A stretch of 64,000 nucleotides of DNA, from positions 2,542,001-2,606,000 of the forward strand of contig NZ_CP147919.1 of NCBI RefSeq assembly GCF_039645985.1, written 5' to 3'. Shown here piece by piece: positions 8,123 through 16,703 of this stretch (position 1 is its first letter; every line of letters starts with the position of its first letter). The notes under the pieces were generated by a model. That model was not told the DNA's origin, searched no databases, and saw only the letters and a list, made by a program, of their open reading frames with translations. The translations under genes and the position numbers were made by a program. The DNA comes from Sulfurimonas sp. HSL3-7. GTDB lineage: Bacteria; Campylobacterota; Campylobacteria; Campylobacterales; Sulfurimonadaceae.

Positions 8123-8853
8123 TCAGCGTCAGCAACCTCTCCTGCGGCTACGACAAGACCGTTTTGAACGCGCTCAGCTTCTCCTGCGGGGAGAACCTCG
8201 CTGTCCTCGGCCCCAACGGCATCGGCAAAAGCACCCTGGCCAAGGCGCTCTGCGGCCTTCTCCCCTACGAGGGCGAGATCCTGATCAACGGCAGGCCCCT
8301 CGAAACGTACAGCTCCGGCGAACGGGCCAAGACCATCACCTACATCCCGCCCAAACTGACGAGTTTCGACGCCTATATCACCGTCGAGGAGTTCGTCCTG
8401 ATGGGGCGCTACCCCCACAAACCGGCGCTCAGCGGCTACACGGAAGAGGACAGACAGAGGGTCGCCGCGCTGCTGAGAGAGTCGGGGCTTGAGCCCGGGC
8501 ACGCCGTCACGGCGCTCAGTTCCGGCCAGCAACAGCTGCTGCTGATCGCCCAGGCCCTGCTGCAGGAGAGCAGCATCATCCTCTTCGACGAACCGACGGC
8601 CAATCTTGACCCGAAACACGCCCATGACTTCTACCGGGCCCTCAAAAAGCTCCCTCGGCAGACGCAGAAAGTCGTCATCACCCACGATCTTCACTTTGCC
8701 AAAGCGCTGGGCTACCCTCTCTTGTTCCTGCATGAAGAGGGTCTGCGCCTCTACAGGGAGCCCAAGGCGTTCTTCACCCCCGAGAACCTCGAGTCCTGCT
8801 ACGGCGTCGCGTTCCGGCCGGATGCGGAGAGCCCGGAGGTGGCCTATGATTAA
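8119..8853 (+). CDS. btuD: ATPase of the B12 ABC importer
   Basis: 244 aa. Walker A is GPNGIGKST (about residue 34), the signature motif is ALSSGQQQLLLIAQ and Walker B is IILFDEPTANLDP, followed by an H-loop (VVITHDLHF). The class matches FecE/BtuD-type ATPases. It is encoded between the binding protein and the permease and overlaps both. It should power corrinoid import across the inner membrane. Confidence 0.9.
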   Translation: MISVSNLSCGYDKTVLNALSFSCGENLAVLGPNGIGKSTLAKALCGLLPYEGEILINGRPLETYSSGERAKTITYIPPKLTSFDAYITVEEFVLMGRYPHKPALSGYTEEDRQRVAALLRESGLEPGHAVTALSSGQQQLLLIAQALLQESSIILFDEPTANLDPKHAHDFYRALKKLPRQTQKVVITHDLHFAKALGYPLLFLHEEGLRLYREPKAFFTPENLESCYGVAFRPDAESPEVAYD

Positions 8854-9808
8854 ACGGCTTCTTCTTGCCCTGCTGCTTCTGCTCACGCTGGCCTCCCCCT
8901 TCGTCGGCAGCGTCGCCATCGATCTCGGCAGCCTCGCCGACACCGGGACCGTCGGCCACCAGATTTTTTTCGAACTGCGGCTGCCGCGGCTGCTGCTCGC
9001 CTTTTTCAGCGGGGCGCTGCTGGCCTTGAGCGGCTGGCTCTTCCAGACCCTTTTTCGCAACGGCCTGATGACCCCCTACACGCTCGGCATCTCCGGCGGT
9101 GCGGTGCTGGGAACGGGGATCGCCACGGTGCTGGGGCTCAACACCCTTGTTGTCGGAATCAGCTTCGGCGCCTTCTTCGGCTTTGCGGGCGCCCTCTCTT
9201 CGGTGATGCTGCTGCTCTGGCTCTCGCGCTATATCCCCGACAAAGAGGGCAATTCCCTTCTACTGCTTGGGATCGCCCTCTCCTTCTTCTTCTCCGCCGC
9301 GCTGATGGTTCTCTTTGCTGTCGCCTCGGCAATGCAGAGCCACGCCATACTGCTCTACACCATGGGCTCGCTCTCGACCATGGGCTACGCGGAGGCAACC
9401 GCCGTCGCCCTGAGCTCCCTGGTACTGCTGCTCTTTCTCTATGCGAAACGTTTCGAGCTCGCCATCCTCGGCGTCAACGAGGAGCACGCCAGGCTCAAGG
9501 GGATCGATACCCGCCGCCTCACCGTCATACTGCTGGTGCTCAGTTCGCTGGTCATCGGCGTCGCCATCTCCGTGACCGGCCCCATCGGCTTTGTCGGGCT
9601 CATCGTCCCGCACATGGTCCGCAAGCTCTACCACAGGGCCAACCACCGGCTCATCGTCCCCGTCGCTCTCTACGGCGGCCTCTTCCTGGCCGCCTGCGAC
9701 ACCCTGTCGCGCCTGCCCCAGCTCCAGAGCGAGCTGCCCATCGGGATCGTCACCGCCTTTATCGGCGGCCCCTTCTTTATCTACCTTATCATCAAAGGAC
9801 GCTCATGA
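8846..9808 (+). CDS. btuC: permease of the B12 ABC importer
   Basis: 320 aa with about nine hydrophobic helices, starting MIKRLLLALLLLLTLASP. FecCD/BtuC family motifs include LRLPRLLLAFFSGALLALSG, TPYTLGISGGAVLG and the GPIGFVGLIVPHMVR loop, which contacts the ATPase. The frame extends 80 codons further upstream inside btuD, but the ATG at 8846 (8-nt overlap with btuD) gives the usual family length. Confidence 0.9.
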   Translation: MIKRLLLALLLLLTLASPFVGSVAIDLGSLADTGTVGHQIFFELRLPRLLLAFFSGALLALSGWLFQTLFRNGLMTPYTLGISGGAVLGTGIATVLGLNTLVVGISFGAFFGFAGALSSVMLLLWLSRYIPDKEGNSLLLLGIALSFFFSAALMVLFAVASAMQSHAILLYTMGSLSTMGYAEATAVALSSLVLLLFLYAKRFELAILGVNEEHARLKGIDTRRLTVILLVLSSLVIGVAISVTGPIGFVGLIVPHMVRKLYHRANHRLIVPVALYGGLFLAACDTLSRLPQLQSELPIGIVTAFIGGPFFIYLIIKGRS

Positions 9809-9977
9809 GTAATTATCATTGTGTACGCCAAAGGAGCAAAGCCCCTTTGCCTACGCTAACGCTAAGTTCGCTTACGACTCGGCATTTAGTGCCTCACATG
9901 CACTGCATTGTTGATGCTTGTCAACAGCGGGTTCACGCGCAGCCTTGCCGCGCTTTGTCTACAAAAAAGGATCTATC
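9809..9977. repeat. intergenic repeat segment between btuC and the Cys-rich gene
   Basis: This 169-nt gap contains a small hairpin (CAAAGG...CCTTTG near 9829-9849). It also contains a 24-nt string, TTACGACTCGGCATTTAGTG followed by CCTC (9872-9895), that recurs exactly at 54473-54496. The tract in between has an irregular GCTAACGCTAAG style and no convincing ORF. It is probably a dispersed intergenic repeat. Confidence 0.45.
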
Positions 9978-10424
9978 TTGAGTTACATCAAATGGTTCGA
10001 AGACCACGCCGCAAAACACAAAAAGGTGGTGCAGAAACTGCTGGCCGAAGGGCTGGACAAAGAGGCGATCATTTCCTATTTCGACTTTGAGAACATGGTC
10101 AAAAACGAGCCCGACTTCTGTCCGCTCTACAAAGAGGAGAACGAAGACGGGGGTATCGGCAAAAAGTGCCACGACATGGAACATCTCAACTGCTACCTCT
10201 GCGCCTGCCCCAACTTCCGCTTCAAAGACGAGGGGGTCGAGGAGAGAGAGGGCAAGACCGTCTACAGCTTCTGCGCCATCGACTCCAAAGAGGGGCGCCA
10301 GGGGGTCTACGGCGACAAGATCCACCAGGACTGCTCCCATTGCACCGTCCCGCACCACGTCAGCTATGTCCGAAAGCATTTTGACACGGAGTGGAAAAAG
10401 ATCATGAAAGCGTGCCGTCTCTAG
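9978..10424 (+). CDS. cysteine-rich putative metal-binding protein of cobalamin operons
   Basis: 148 aa from a TTG start at 9978. That codon has AAAAAAGG 7 nt upstream, and the sequence before it is repeat-like. It matches the Cys-rich small domain type (PF04071) seen next to B12 genes: FCPLY, KKCHDMEHLNCYLCACPNF, YSFCAID and HQDCSHCTVPHH give nine Cys and several His, enough for more than one metal centre. No biochemical role is established to my knowledge; cobalt handling or a redox role are guesses. The next gene's ATG directly follows its TAG. Confidence 0.75.
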   Translation: MSYIKWFEDHAAKHKKVVQKLLAEGLDKEAIISYFDFENMVKNEPDFCPLYKEENEDGGIGKKCHDMEHLNCYLCACPNFRFKDEGVEEREGKTVYSFCAIDSKEGRQGVYGDKIHQDCSHCTVPHHVSYVRKHFDTEWKKIMKACRL

Positions 10425-11252
10425 ATGGGGGTGAAGAGCGCACTTTCACTCGAGGAGGCCAACCGCCTTTTCGAAGGCCGTCGTTTCGAGAGGCTCGAAG
10501 CGACAACGGACGGCATCATCGACACGACTTATATCGCTCGCAGCGGAGCAACGGCCTACATTCTCAAGAAGTACGAGGAGGCCGGCAGGGAGAGAATCGA
10601 AGCGGAGCGCGCTCTTCTTGAGCGGTTTTCGCGCTGCGGTATCACAGTGCCGAGCCACCTTGCAAGCAGCGGCGAGTGGCACCTCTACAGCTGCCTCAAA
10701 GGCCGGAAAGTGACACAGGTAAACCACCTCCACCTTCAAAGCGTGGCGCGCACGCTCGCCAGAATGCACCGATGCACGCACAGCGGTCACCGCCCGATTT
10801 TCGACCCGGAAGAGACCGCCCTGCAGCTTCGCCGTCTCCGGGCTAAGGAGTACAGCAGCTACGTCCGGCTGCACCGTCTCCGCGACTACCGCCCAAAGAG
10901 GGAGGGGGTCATCCACGGGGACCTCTTTACGGACAACGCCCTCTTTGACGGAGGCCGTATCGGCGTCATCGACTTTATCGATGCGGGCGAAGGGAGCTTC
11001 GCCTTCGATCTCGGCGTAGCGGCCCTCGACTGGGCACTGCGCGGCAGAAACCTCGGCTACCTCAGACGCTTTCTGCGCGCCTACAACCAGCACGCGCCCC
11101 GCAAGATCGCCCTCCACAAGCTGATAGGGGAGATAAAGAACGCCGCCGCCTTCTACACGCTCAGCCGCATCGACAAGAAGGTGCGCTCCGCAGCCCACCA
11201 GAAAGCGCTGCTGAAAAGAACGAGACATCTGGAGTGGAGCCACCCATGCTGA
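10425..11252 (+). CDS. aminoglycoside-phosphotransferase-fold kinase (candidate L-threonine/serine kinase)
   Basis: 275 aa. The catalytic loop VIHGDLFTDN and the metal-binding IDFIDAGEG identify the APH/choline-kinase/type-II homoserine-kinase fold. The N-terminal lobe has TAYILKKYE, supplying the ATP-binding Lys. It starts right after the stop of the Cys-rich gene and ends overlapping cobD, so it belongs to the B12 operon. CobD uses L-threonine-O-phosphate (or serine phosphate), which PduX makes in Salmonella, and no PduX is seen here. Supply of that substrate by this kinase is an inference from position. A homoserine or sugar kinase role remains possible. Confidence 0.7.
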   Translation: MGVKSALSLEEANRLFEGRRFERLEATTDGIIDTTYIARSGATAYILKKYEEAGRERIEAERALLERFSRCGITVPSHLASSGEWHLYSCLKGRKVTQVNHLHLQSVARTLARMHRCTHSGHRPIFDPEETALQLRRLRAKEYSSYVRLHRLRDYRPKREGVIHGDLFTDNALFDGGRIGVIDFIDAGEGSFAFDLGVAALDWALRGRNLGYLRRFLRAYNQHAPRKIALHKLIGEIKNAAAFYTLSRIDKKVRSAAHQKALLKRTRHLEWSHPC

Positions 11253-12256
11253 AACGCCCTGACCACGGCGGCGACATCTACGCCGCCGCCGAAAGACTCG
11301 GCTGCCGCGCCGAGGAGATCACCGACTTCTCCTCCAACATCAACATCGTCGCACCGGCGGTCAAACTCGAGCTGACCCCTGCGCTTATAACCAGCTACGG
11401 CGACCCGCGATACAGTCTGCTTCGCAGCACTATCGCCCGACGCTACGCTCTTGAGACAGAGGAGATCGCCCTTTTCAACGGGGCATCGAGCGCCATTATG
11501 GAGCTCTTTCGCTCTCTGCGACCGAAACGGACCTGCCTCTACACCCCGATCTACGGCGAATATGTCAAAGCGTCCGAGCTCTACAGCCGGAAGACCCGGC
11601 TATTCGACCGTTTCACAGAACTCTACAAGAGACCGAAAAAAGGCTCGACCGTCGTCTTCGTCAACCCCTCCACGCCCGACGGCCGCCATTATGACCTCGA
11701 ACGCCTCTTTGCGATCTGGAGAGAGGCCCGATGCACCGTCATCATAGACGAATCCTTTCTGGAGTTCAGCAAGAAACCCTCGGTCAGGAAGATGATCAGG
11801 GAGTACAAGAAGCTCTATATCGTCCACTCCTTCACCAAGTTCTACGCCTGCGCGGGGCTGAGGGTCGGCGCCCTCTTTTCAAGCCCCGAAAACATCGACG
11901 CCCTCGCATTGCCTGCCTGGAACATCTCCTCTTTTGACGCCGCCTACGTCACGGCGCTGCTCAGCGATCCCGACCACCGGAGCCTTTCACTTAAAACCCA
12001 GAAGGAACAGTACCGGGAGCTGCGTTCCATACTCAAGGGCTCCGGGCTCTTCGAGAAGGTCTACAAAAGCGACGCCAACTTCATTTTGACCCGCTCCGAC
12101 AGGGCGCCTCTTATCTATGAAGCGCTCTTCAAAGCAAAGATACTGGTACGCGACTGCGCCAACTTCGACGGCCTCGACCGCCGCTACCTCCGCTTCGCCG
12201 TCAAGGGCAAAACTGCCCACAAACTTTTGAAAAAGGGCCTCCATGCACTCGCTTAG
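11246..12256 (+). CDS. cobD: threonine-phosphate decarboxylase-like aminotransferase fold enzyme
   Basis: 336 aa from the ATG at 11246, which has GGAG 6 nt upstream. PLP-dependent fold type I: HGGDIYAAAERLG at the N-terminus is typical of CobD/CobC, TVIIDESFLEF supplies the Asp that pairs with the PLP nitrogen, and HSFTKFYACAGLRVG contains the Schiff-base Lys and phosphate-binding Arg. CobD makes (R)-1-aminopropan-2-ol phosphate for attachment to cobyric acid; some Campylobacterota use serine phosphate to make norcobamides. Overlaps the kinase and, by 14 nt, cobQ. Confidence 0.87.
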   Translation: MLKRPDHGGDIYAAAERLGCRAEEITDFSSNINIVAPAVKLELTPALITSYGDPRYSLLRSTIARRYALETEEIALFNGASSAIMELFRSLRPKRTCLYTPIYGEYVKASELYSRKTRLFDRFTELYKRPKKGSTVVFVNPSTPDGRHYDLERLFAIWREARCTVIIDESFLEFSKKPSVRKMIREYKKLYIVHSFTKFYACAGLRVGALFSSPENIDALALPAWNISSFDAAYVTALLSDPDHRSLSLKTQKEQYRELRSILKGSGLFEKVYKSDANFILTRSDRAPLIYEALFKAKILVRDCANFDGLDRRYLRFAVKGKTAHKLLKKGLHALA

Positions 12257-13631
12257 TATCCTCGGCACAAGCTCCGACGCCGGCAAATCGACCCTCGCTT
12301 TCGCCATCACCTACCTGCTGCACCGCCGCGGCATCCGTGTCGCCCCTTTCAAGGCGCAGAACGTCTCCAACAACGCCCGCGTCTGCGACGACGGCGGGGA
12401 GATCGCCCAGTCGCAGTATTTCGCCGCGGAGTCGATCGGCCTCCCCATCGAGAGCGACTTCAACCCGGTGCTGCTCAAGTCCGGCCGCGGCAGCAGCGCC
12501 TCGCTGATCATCAACGGCCGGCCGGCCGGCGAACAGGACGTGCGGGAGTACTACGGCGGCATCGGCTCGCTGAAGCCCGTCGTCACCGACGCCTTCAGAC
12601 GGCTGCAGAAGCGTTTCGACGTGATCGTCGCCGAAGGGGCGGGCAGCCCGGTGGAGCTGAACCTGATGGACAAGGACCTCTCCAACATCACCATCGCCGA
12701 CACCTTCGATACGAAGATCATCCTCGTCGCCGATATCGAGCGCGGCGGGGTCTTCGCCTCCGTATGGGGCGTCTACAACCTACTGCCCGAAAAGCTGCGA
12801 CGCAATGTCATCGGGGTCATCATCAACAAGTTCCGCGGGGACATCACCCTCTTCGATGACGGGCGGAAAATCATCGAGGAGCAGTTCGGCATCCGCGTTC
12901 TGGGGGTCATCCCCTACAAACCGTTCAACCTCGGTTTCGAGGACAGCCAGTCGCTGGAGAACTACGTGCAAAGCTCGCAGCACGGCGCGATCCGTGCCGC
13001 GGTGATACGGCTGCCGCATATCAGCAACTACACCGATTTCGAACCGCTGATCGCCGACAACGAGGTGCATCTGGACTTTGCCCACTCCGCCGCGGCGCTT
13101 CAGGCCTACGACCTGGTCATCCTCCCCGGCACCAAGCGCACCGTCTCCGACCTACAATGGCTCAGAGAACACGGCTTCGAAGAGGCCCTGAACGATTTCA
13201 AGGGGACCCTCGTCGCCGTCTGCGGCGGGTATGAGATGATGTTCGGGTGCATCCTCGACCCCGACGGCATCGAATCGGAGGCGGGCACTGAAGTCAAAGG
13301 GTTCGGACGGCTGAAGGGCGATATCGTCTTCGAAAAAGAGAAACGGGCGGCCAAGGGATGCTATGAACTCTTCGGATTGGAGATCGAAGGGTACGAGATC
13401 CACCACGGCAAGTGCGACGCGATCGCTGCGGAAGAGGCGCGTTTCTTCGGCACCTTCGTCCACGGCCTCTTCGACAGCGATGCCTTTCGGGAGAAGCTCT
13501 TCAGAGGCATCGACCCGGCATACCGCGGCTACAACTTTGCCGCCTACAAGGCCAAAAAGATCGCCGATTTCGCCAGGCATGTCGGCAGCAGTCTCGACCT
13601 TGAGGCCGTCATCGGGGCCCTGCATGAGTAA
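12243..13631 (+). CDS. cobQ: cobyric acid synthase (glutamine-hydrolysing)
   Basis: 462 aa. The N-terminal synthetase domain begins LSILGTSSDAGKST (P-loop variant) with FKAQNVSNNA and VAEGAGSPVELNL, both CobQ/CbiP signatures. The C-terminal class I glutamine amidotransferase-like domain has VAVCGGYEMM with the nucleophilic Cys and GTFVHGLFDS with the His. It amidates side chains of adenosylcobyrinic acid a,c-diamide. Its presence shows the operon does more than cobinamide salvage. It overlaps cobD upstream and cbiB downstream by 14 and 8 nt. Confidence 0.92.
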   Translation: MHSLSILGTSSDAGKSTLAFAITYLLHRRGIRVAPFKAQNVSNNARVCDDGGEIAQSQYFAAESIGLPIESDFNPVLLKSGRGSSASLIINGRPAGEQDVREYYGGIGSLKPVVTDAFRRLQKRFDVIVAEGAGSPVELNLMDKDLSNITIADTFDTKIILVADIERGGVFASVWGVYNLLPEKLRRNVIGVIINKFRGDITLFDDGRKIIEEQFGIRVLGVIPYKPFNLGFEDSQSLENYVQSSQHGAIRAAVIRLPHISNYTDFEPLIADNEVHLDFAHSAAALQAYDLVILPGTKRTVSDLQWLREHGFEEALNDFKGTLVAVCGGYEMMFGCILDPDGIESEAGTEVKGFGRLKGDIVFEKEKRAAKGCYELFGLEIEGYEIHHGKCDAIAAEEARFFGTFVHGLFDSDAFREKLFRGIDPAYRGYNFAAYKAKKIADFARHVGSSLDLEAVIGALHE

Positions 13632-14538
13632 CCTTCTCGTCGCCTTTCTCGCCTACCTGATCGACCGGCGTTTCGGGGAGTTCGCCTACATCAAGCACCC
13701 TGTCATCGTCATCGGCGAACTGATCAGCTGGTTCGAAGAGAAGTTTTACAAGGAGAGCGTATGGCGCGGGGGGCTGCTGCTGCTCTTCACCCTCACCGTC
13801 GTGGGCATCTTCGCCTTTGCCCTGAGCCGCTTTCTTGCCTATCTTCCCCTGCTGCTCAACCTCGCCGCCTCCGCCCTCATCGCCTCAATGTTTCTGGCCC
13901 ACCGCATGCTCTATGACACTGTGCTGGCCGTCATCGAGAGCGAAGAGCCCACAGCGGCGCTCCGTATGCTGGTGAGCCGCGACACCGAGACGCTGAGCGA
14001 AAGCGAGATCAACAAGGCTGCTGTCGAGACCTACGCCGAGAACCTCAGCGACGGGGTGATCGCCCCGCTCTTTTACCTGCTGCTCTTCGGGCTCCCCGGC
14101 ATCATCCTCTACAAGAGCGTCAACACCCTCGACTCGATGGTCGGCTACCGAACGGAACGCTACGAAAAGTTCGGCAAAGCAAGCGCGAAGCTCGACGACC
14201 TGCTCAACTATATCCCGGCCCGACTGACGGCGCTGCTGATCATGTTCCTCAGCCAGACAAGACCGCTGCTGGGCTTCTATCAAAACGGCCGCCTGCACGA
14301 TAGCCCCAACGCCGGCCACCCCATCACCGCCATGGCCCTCGCCCTCGGCCTCACGCTCGGCGGCGACACCCGCTACTTCGGCGTACTGAAAAAAAAGGCC
14401 GCTTTCGGCAGCGGCAGCGAAAGTATCACTAAAGAAGATGTACGCAAAGCCTTGGCCATGCGAGAGAAGATCGACCGCTTCGTGCTCTTTCTTCTTGGAA
14501 TTGGTGCCATTATCGCTCTTGCATTAAGCACACTATAA
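13624..14538 (+). CDS. cbiB: adenosylcobinamide-phosphate synthase
   Basis: 304 aa, an inner-membrane protein of the CbiB/CobD(Pseudomonas) family. Conserved stretches include AYLIDRRFGE, IKHPVIVIGELISW, AVETYAENLSDGVIAPLFY, NTLDSMVGYR, RLTALLI and SPNAGHPITAMA. It condenses adenosylcobyric acid with the aminoalcohol phosphate made by CobD. The ATG at 13624 overlaps cobQ by 8 nt. It is the last gene of the B12 operon; a tRNA follows 34 nt later. Confidence 0.9.
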   Translation: MSNLLVAFLAYLIDRRFGEFAYIKHPVIVIGELISWFEEKFYKESVWRGGLLLLFTLTVVGIFAFALSRFLAYLPLLLNLAASALIASMFLAHRMLYDTVLAVIESEEPTAALRMLVSRDTETLSESEINKAAVETYAENLSDGVIAPLFYLLLFGLPGIILYKSVNTLDSMVGYRTERYEKFGKASAKLDDLLNYIPARLTALLIMFLSQTRPLLGFYQNGRLHDSPNAGHPITAMALALGLTLGGDTRYFGVLKKKAAFGSGSESITKEDVRKALAMREKIDRFVLFLLGIGAIIALALSTL

Positions 14539-14572
14539 CGAAGAGTCGACTATACTTTCGTTCTCTAAACAT

Positions 14573-14660
14573 GGACGGCTGGCCGAGTGGTCGAAGGCGC
14601 TCGCCTGGAACGCGGGTATAGGGCAACCTATCTAGGGTTCGAATCCCTAGCCGTCCACCA
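14573..14660 (+). tRNA. tRNA-Ser (GGA)
   Basis: An 88-nt class II tRNA with encoded CCA. The acceptor stem is GGACGGC with GCCGTCC, the D-arm region reads TGGCCGAGTGG, the anticodon loop is CTGGAAC, a long variable arm (GTATAGGGCAACCTATC) is present, and the T-loop is GGTTCGAATCC. The anticodon GGA and long variable arm identify serine. A TATACT lies about 18 nt upstream. Confidence 0.95.
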
Positions 14661-15020
14661 TCAAAAAACTCCCAAATACATTACAGTACTCACTTAAGCA
14701 GAAAACATACTATCCTGATCTCATGACATGACAAAAATGCCTGCAAGCGTGTTATGCCGTCATAATAGTGATTCCTTCCAACCGTCAACGTTGCCGATAC
14801 GGTAAAGAACAAGACAAAGAGACCACTTTTATGGTCGAAATATCATAAAATTTAATTTTGTGGTTGTATTGTAATAAAAAACAGGTATACTACGCTTGAT
14901 GAAAGATGAGGCTCGAGTTCATCTTTAGTGTGTAACGAAGTAATTCTGCTAGACCTGAAGACTCCCCCGATTTTGATTCCGCTTCATTAAGAAGTGTATT
15001 TTTCCCTAAGAGGTATTACA
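14661..15020 (+). promoter_or_regulatory. intergenic region with promoter and long 5' leader of the cold-shock gene
   Basis: After tRNA-Ser the first 200 nt show no gene. A good promoter follows: TTGTAT (14864-14869), a 16-nt spacer, and TATACT (14886-14891). Transcription from about 14898 would give a leader of about 120 nt before the ATG at 15021. The leader opens with a perfect 8-bp hairpin, AAAGATGA (14902-14909) against TCATCTTT (14919-14926). Long structured leaders are the known thermoregulatory feature of cspA-type mRNAs; whether this one acts that way is inference. Confidence 0.65.
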
Positions 15021-15239
15021 ATGGCAGAATTGCTAAACGGATCTGTAAAATGGTTCAACGATGAAAAAGGTTATGGATTTATCCAACAAGATAATGGCGG
15101 AGCAGATGTATTTGTTCACTTCCGTCAAGTAAACAACACTGGTCACGGCCGTGTTACACTGGCAGAAGGTCAAAAAGTAACTTTCGAGATCGGTGAAGGT
15201 CAAAAAGGCCCACAAGCAGAGAACGTTACACCACTGTAA
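15021..15239 (+). CDS. cspA: cold-shock domain protein
   Basis: 72 aa. A single cold-shock domain with RNP1 KGYGFIQ and RNP2 DVFVHF, preceded by GSVKWFNDE. Such proteins bind single-stranded RNA or DNA and melt mRNA structure in the cold or during adaptation. AAGAGGT lies 8 nt before the ATG; the nine upstream in-frame codons are therefore not used. Single gene with its own promoter and terminator. Confidence 0.95.
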   Translation: MAELLNGSVKWFNDEKGYGFIQQDNGGADVFVHFRQVNNTGHGRVTLAEGQKVTFEIGEGQKGPQAENVTPL

Positions 15240-15249
15240 GTTCTACCCC

Positions 15250-15295
15250 ATACAGGCTTCGGCCTGTATTCTGATCGCTCCCTTTTATTTTTCAA
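15250..15295 (+). terminator. intrinsic terminator after cspA
   Basis: A perfect 8-bp stem ATACAGGC / GCCTGTAT closed by a TTCG tetraloop (15250-15269), followed within 20 nt by T-rich TTTTATTTTTC. Confidence 0.8.
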
Positions 15296-15420
15296 CCCCA
15301 ACTTAACATCCACTCTATTTTTTATAAACCCCCTCTACGAAAATCTATAACACTACCATCATTGAAACTTTCTTCTACAGTCGGCTATAATTAAAGGGTA
15401 CCTCTACACAGGAAAAAAGT

Positions 15421-16029
15421 ATGAACAGTCATCATGAGCTCTCTGTCTATCTGCAACGACGCGGGGTGCTTGTCTCACCTCTGCTGATCGAGAGCTTCAA
15501 TACCATTGACCGAAAAGATTTTGTCCCCCCAAGCATGCAAGATGAGGCCTATGAAGACTATCCGCTCTTCATCGGTGCAGGCCAGACGATCTCCCAGCCC
15601 TACACCGTCGCTTTTATGCTTGAGCTCCTGGAGCTTAAAGAGAGTGACACTATCCTGGACATCGGCTGCGGTTCGGGATGGACGACGGCACTTCTTGCCC
15701 AGACGGCCGGATCAGGTTTTGTGACAGGTATTGAACGCATTCCCCAGCTTCTGGATCTTGCCCGAAGCAATCTCAAAAAATATCACTTTGCCAACATCAG
15801 ACTGAAGATCGCCGGCAAAACACTCGGCATTCCGGAGGAGACTTTCGACAAGATCCTTGTCTCTGCCGCCGCAGAAGAGCTTCCTCTTGAACTGGTCCGC
15901 CAACTCAATCCCGGCGGCATCATGGTGATCCCCATCCAAAACGAGGTCGCAGTGATCAATAAAGGCGAAGACGGCAGCTTCGACAGAAGAGATTTCTACG
16001 GCTTTCGTTTCGTACCGCTTATCTACTGA
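15421..16029 (+). CDS. pcm: protein-L-isoaspartate O-methyltransferase family protein
   Basis: 202 aa. PCMT-type methyltransferase: DRKDFVPPSM and GAGQTISQPYTVAFMLELL are the family's substrate-binding hallmarks, and ILDIGCGSGWTTALLA is the SAM-binding motif I. It repairs isoaspartyl residues in aged proteins using SAM. AGGA lies 7 nt before the ATG. Monocistronic; a small stem CTCCCT/AGGGAG (16056-16070) follows the stop. Confidence 0.88.
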   Translation: MNSHHELSVYLQRRGVLVSPLLIESFNTIDRKDFVPPSMQDEAYEDYPLFIGAGQTISQPYTVAFMLELLELKESDTILDIGCGSGWTTALLAQTAGSGFVTGIERIPQLLDLARSNLKKYHFANIRLKIAGKTLGIPEETFDKILVSAAAEELPLELVRQLNPGGIMVIPIQNEVAVINKGEDGSFDRRDFYGFRFVPLIY

Positions 16030-16104
16030 GAACTTCTTTATGAGAGGAGAGTCCACTCCCTATCAGGGAGGCAAAGACGGGAATTAAGTAGATAGCCAAA
16101 AGTG

Positions 16105-16560
16105 CTACTCCTTGGAGAATTGACGCTCAGACATAGCACTGACACGTTTCTCAAGAGTGTCAAGCTTCTGCAGCAGCTCATACGTTATCTTTTGAAGATC
16201 GTTAAAATAGGCTTTCGCTTTGTCCTGCTGCAGTGTATCGACTTTCGGCTTGCCGCCGGTAAACCTTGCAAACAGCCCCTTTTTGGCTTGACCGTAATAG
16301 ATCTCGTAGATCTTTTGGTAGGCGGTATGCCAAATGATATGCTGCTGTTCGATCTCTTCGAAGCTTTTTGATCCGATCAGTTTGCGCAGCTGCTCTTCAT
16401 CCCCATATATCCAGCTGCCGAAACCGCACGCTTTGTAACTGACAGGCGTCGGATCCTCTTTCAGCGGTACCCCTTCTACCAAAAATTTGATTTTTTGTAT
16501 CTGGTAGTTATGTGACTGGCGCGCACTTTTGATTTTCTTTTGCATATCCTCTTTTGTCAT
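16105..16560 (-). CDS. stand-alone CZB (chemoreceptor zinc-binding) domain protein
   Basis: 151 aa. It has the CZB pattern (PF13682): an early His (SHNYQIQK), then CGFGSWIYG with the zinc Cys and conserved Gly-Trp, and HIIWHTAYQ with the HxxxH-type zinc His residues. CZB domains sense zinc or hypochlorous acid, usually at the end of a chemoreceptor or diguanylate cyclase. Here there is no signalling domain. AAGGAG lies well placed before the ATG. It is divergent from a PAS protein, which suggests a two-part taxis sensor, but that is inference. Confidence 0.75.
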   Translation of the reverse strand: MTKEDMQKKIKSARQSHNYQIQKIKFLVEGVPLKEDPTPVSYKACGFGSWIYGDEEQLRKLIGSKSFEEIEQQHIIWHTAYQKIYEIYYGQAKKGLFARFTGGKPKVDTLQQDKAKAYFNDLQKITYELLQKLDTLEKRVSAMSERQFSKE

Positions 16561-16671
16561 GGAACCGCTCCTTATTTGACGTATTATATAGAAAAAGCGC
16601 TACAACCTTGTTTGGATTGTTCGCTTTTTTTGATATTAAGCTGATAAATATTATTTATATGAAAACAATAA

Positions 16672-16677
16672 TATAAT
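16672..16677 (+). promoter_or_regulatory. -10 box TATAAT for the PAS-domain gene
   Basis: A perfect TATAAT 26 nt before the ATG at 16704 in a very AT-rich divergent intergenic region. Confidence 0.55.
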
Positions 16678-16703
16678 TGCAATTATTTTACATTAGGAAG
16701 ACC

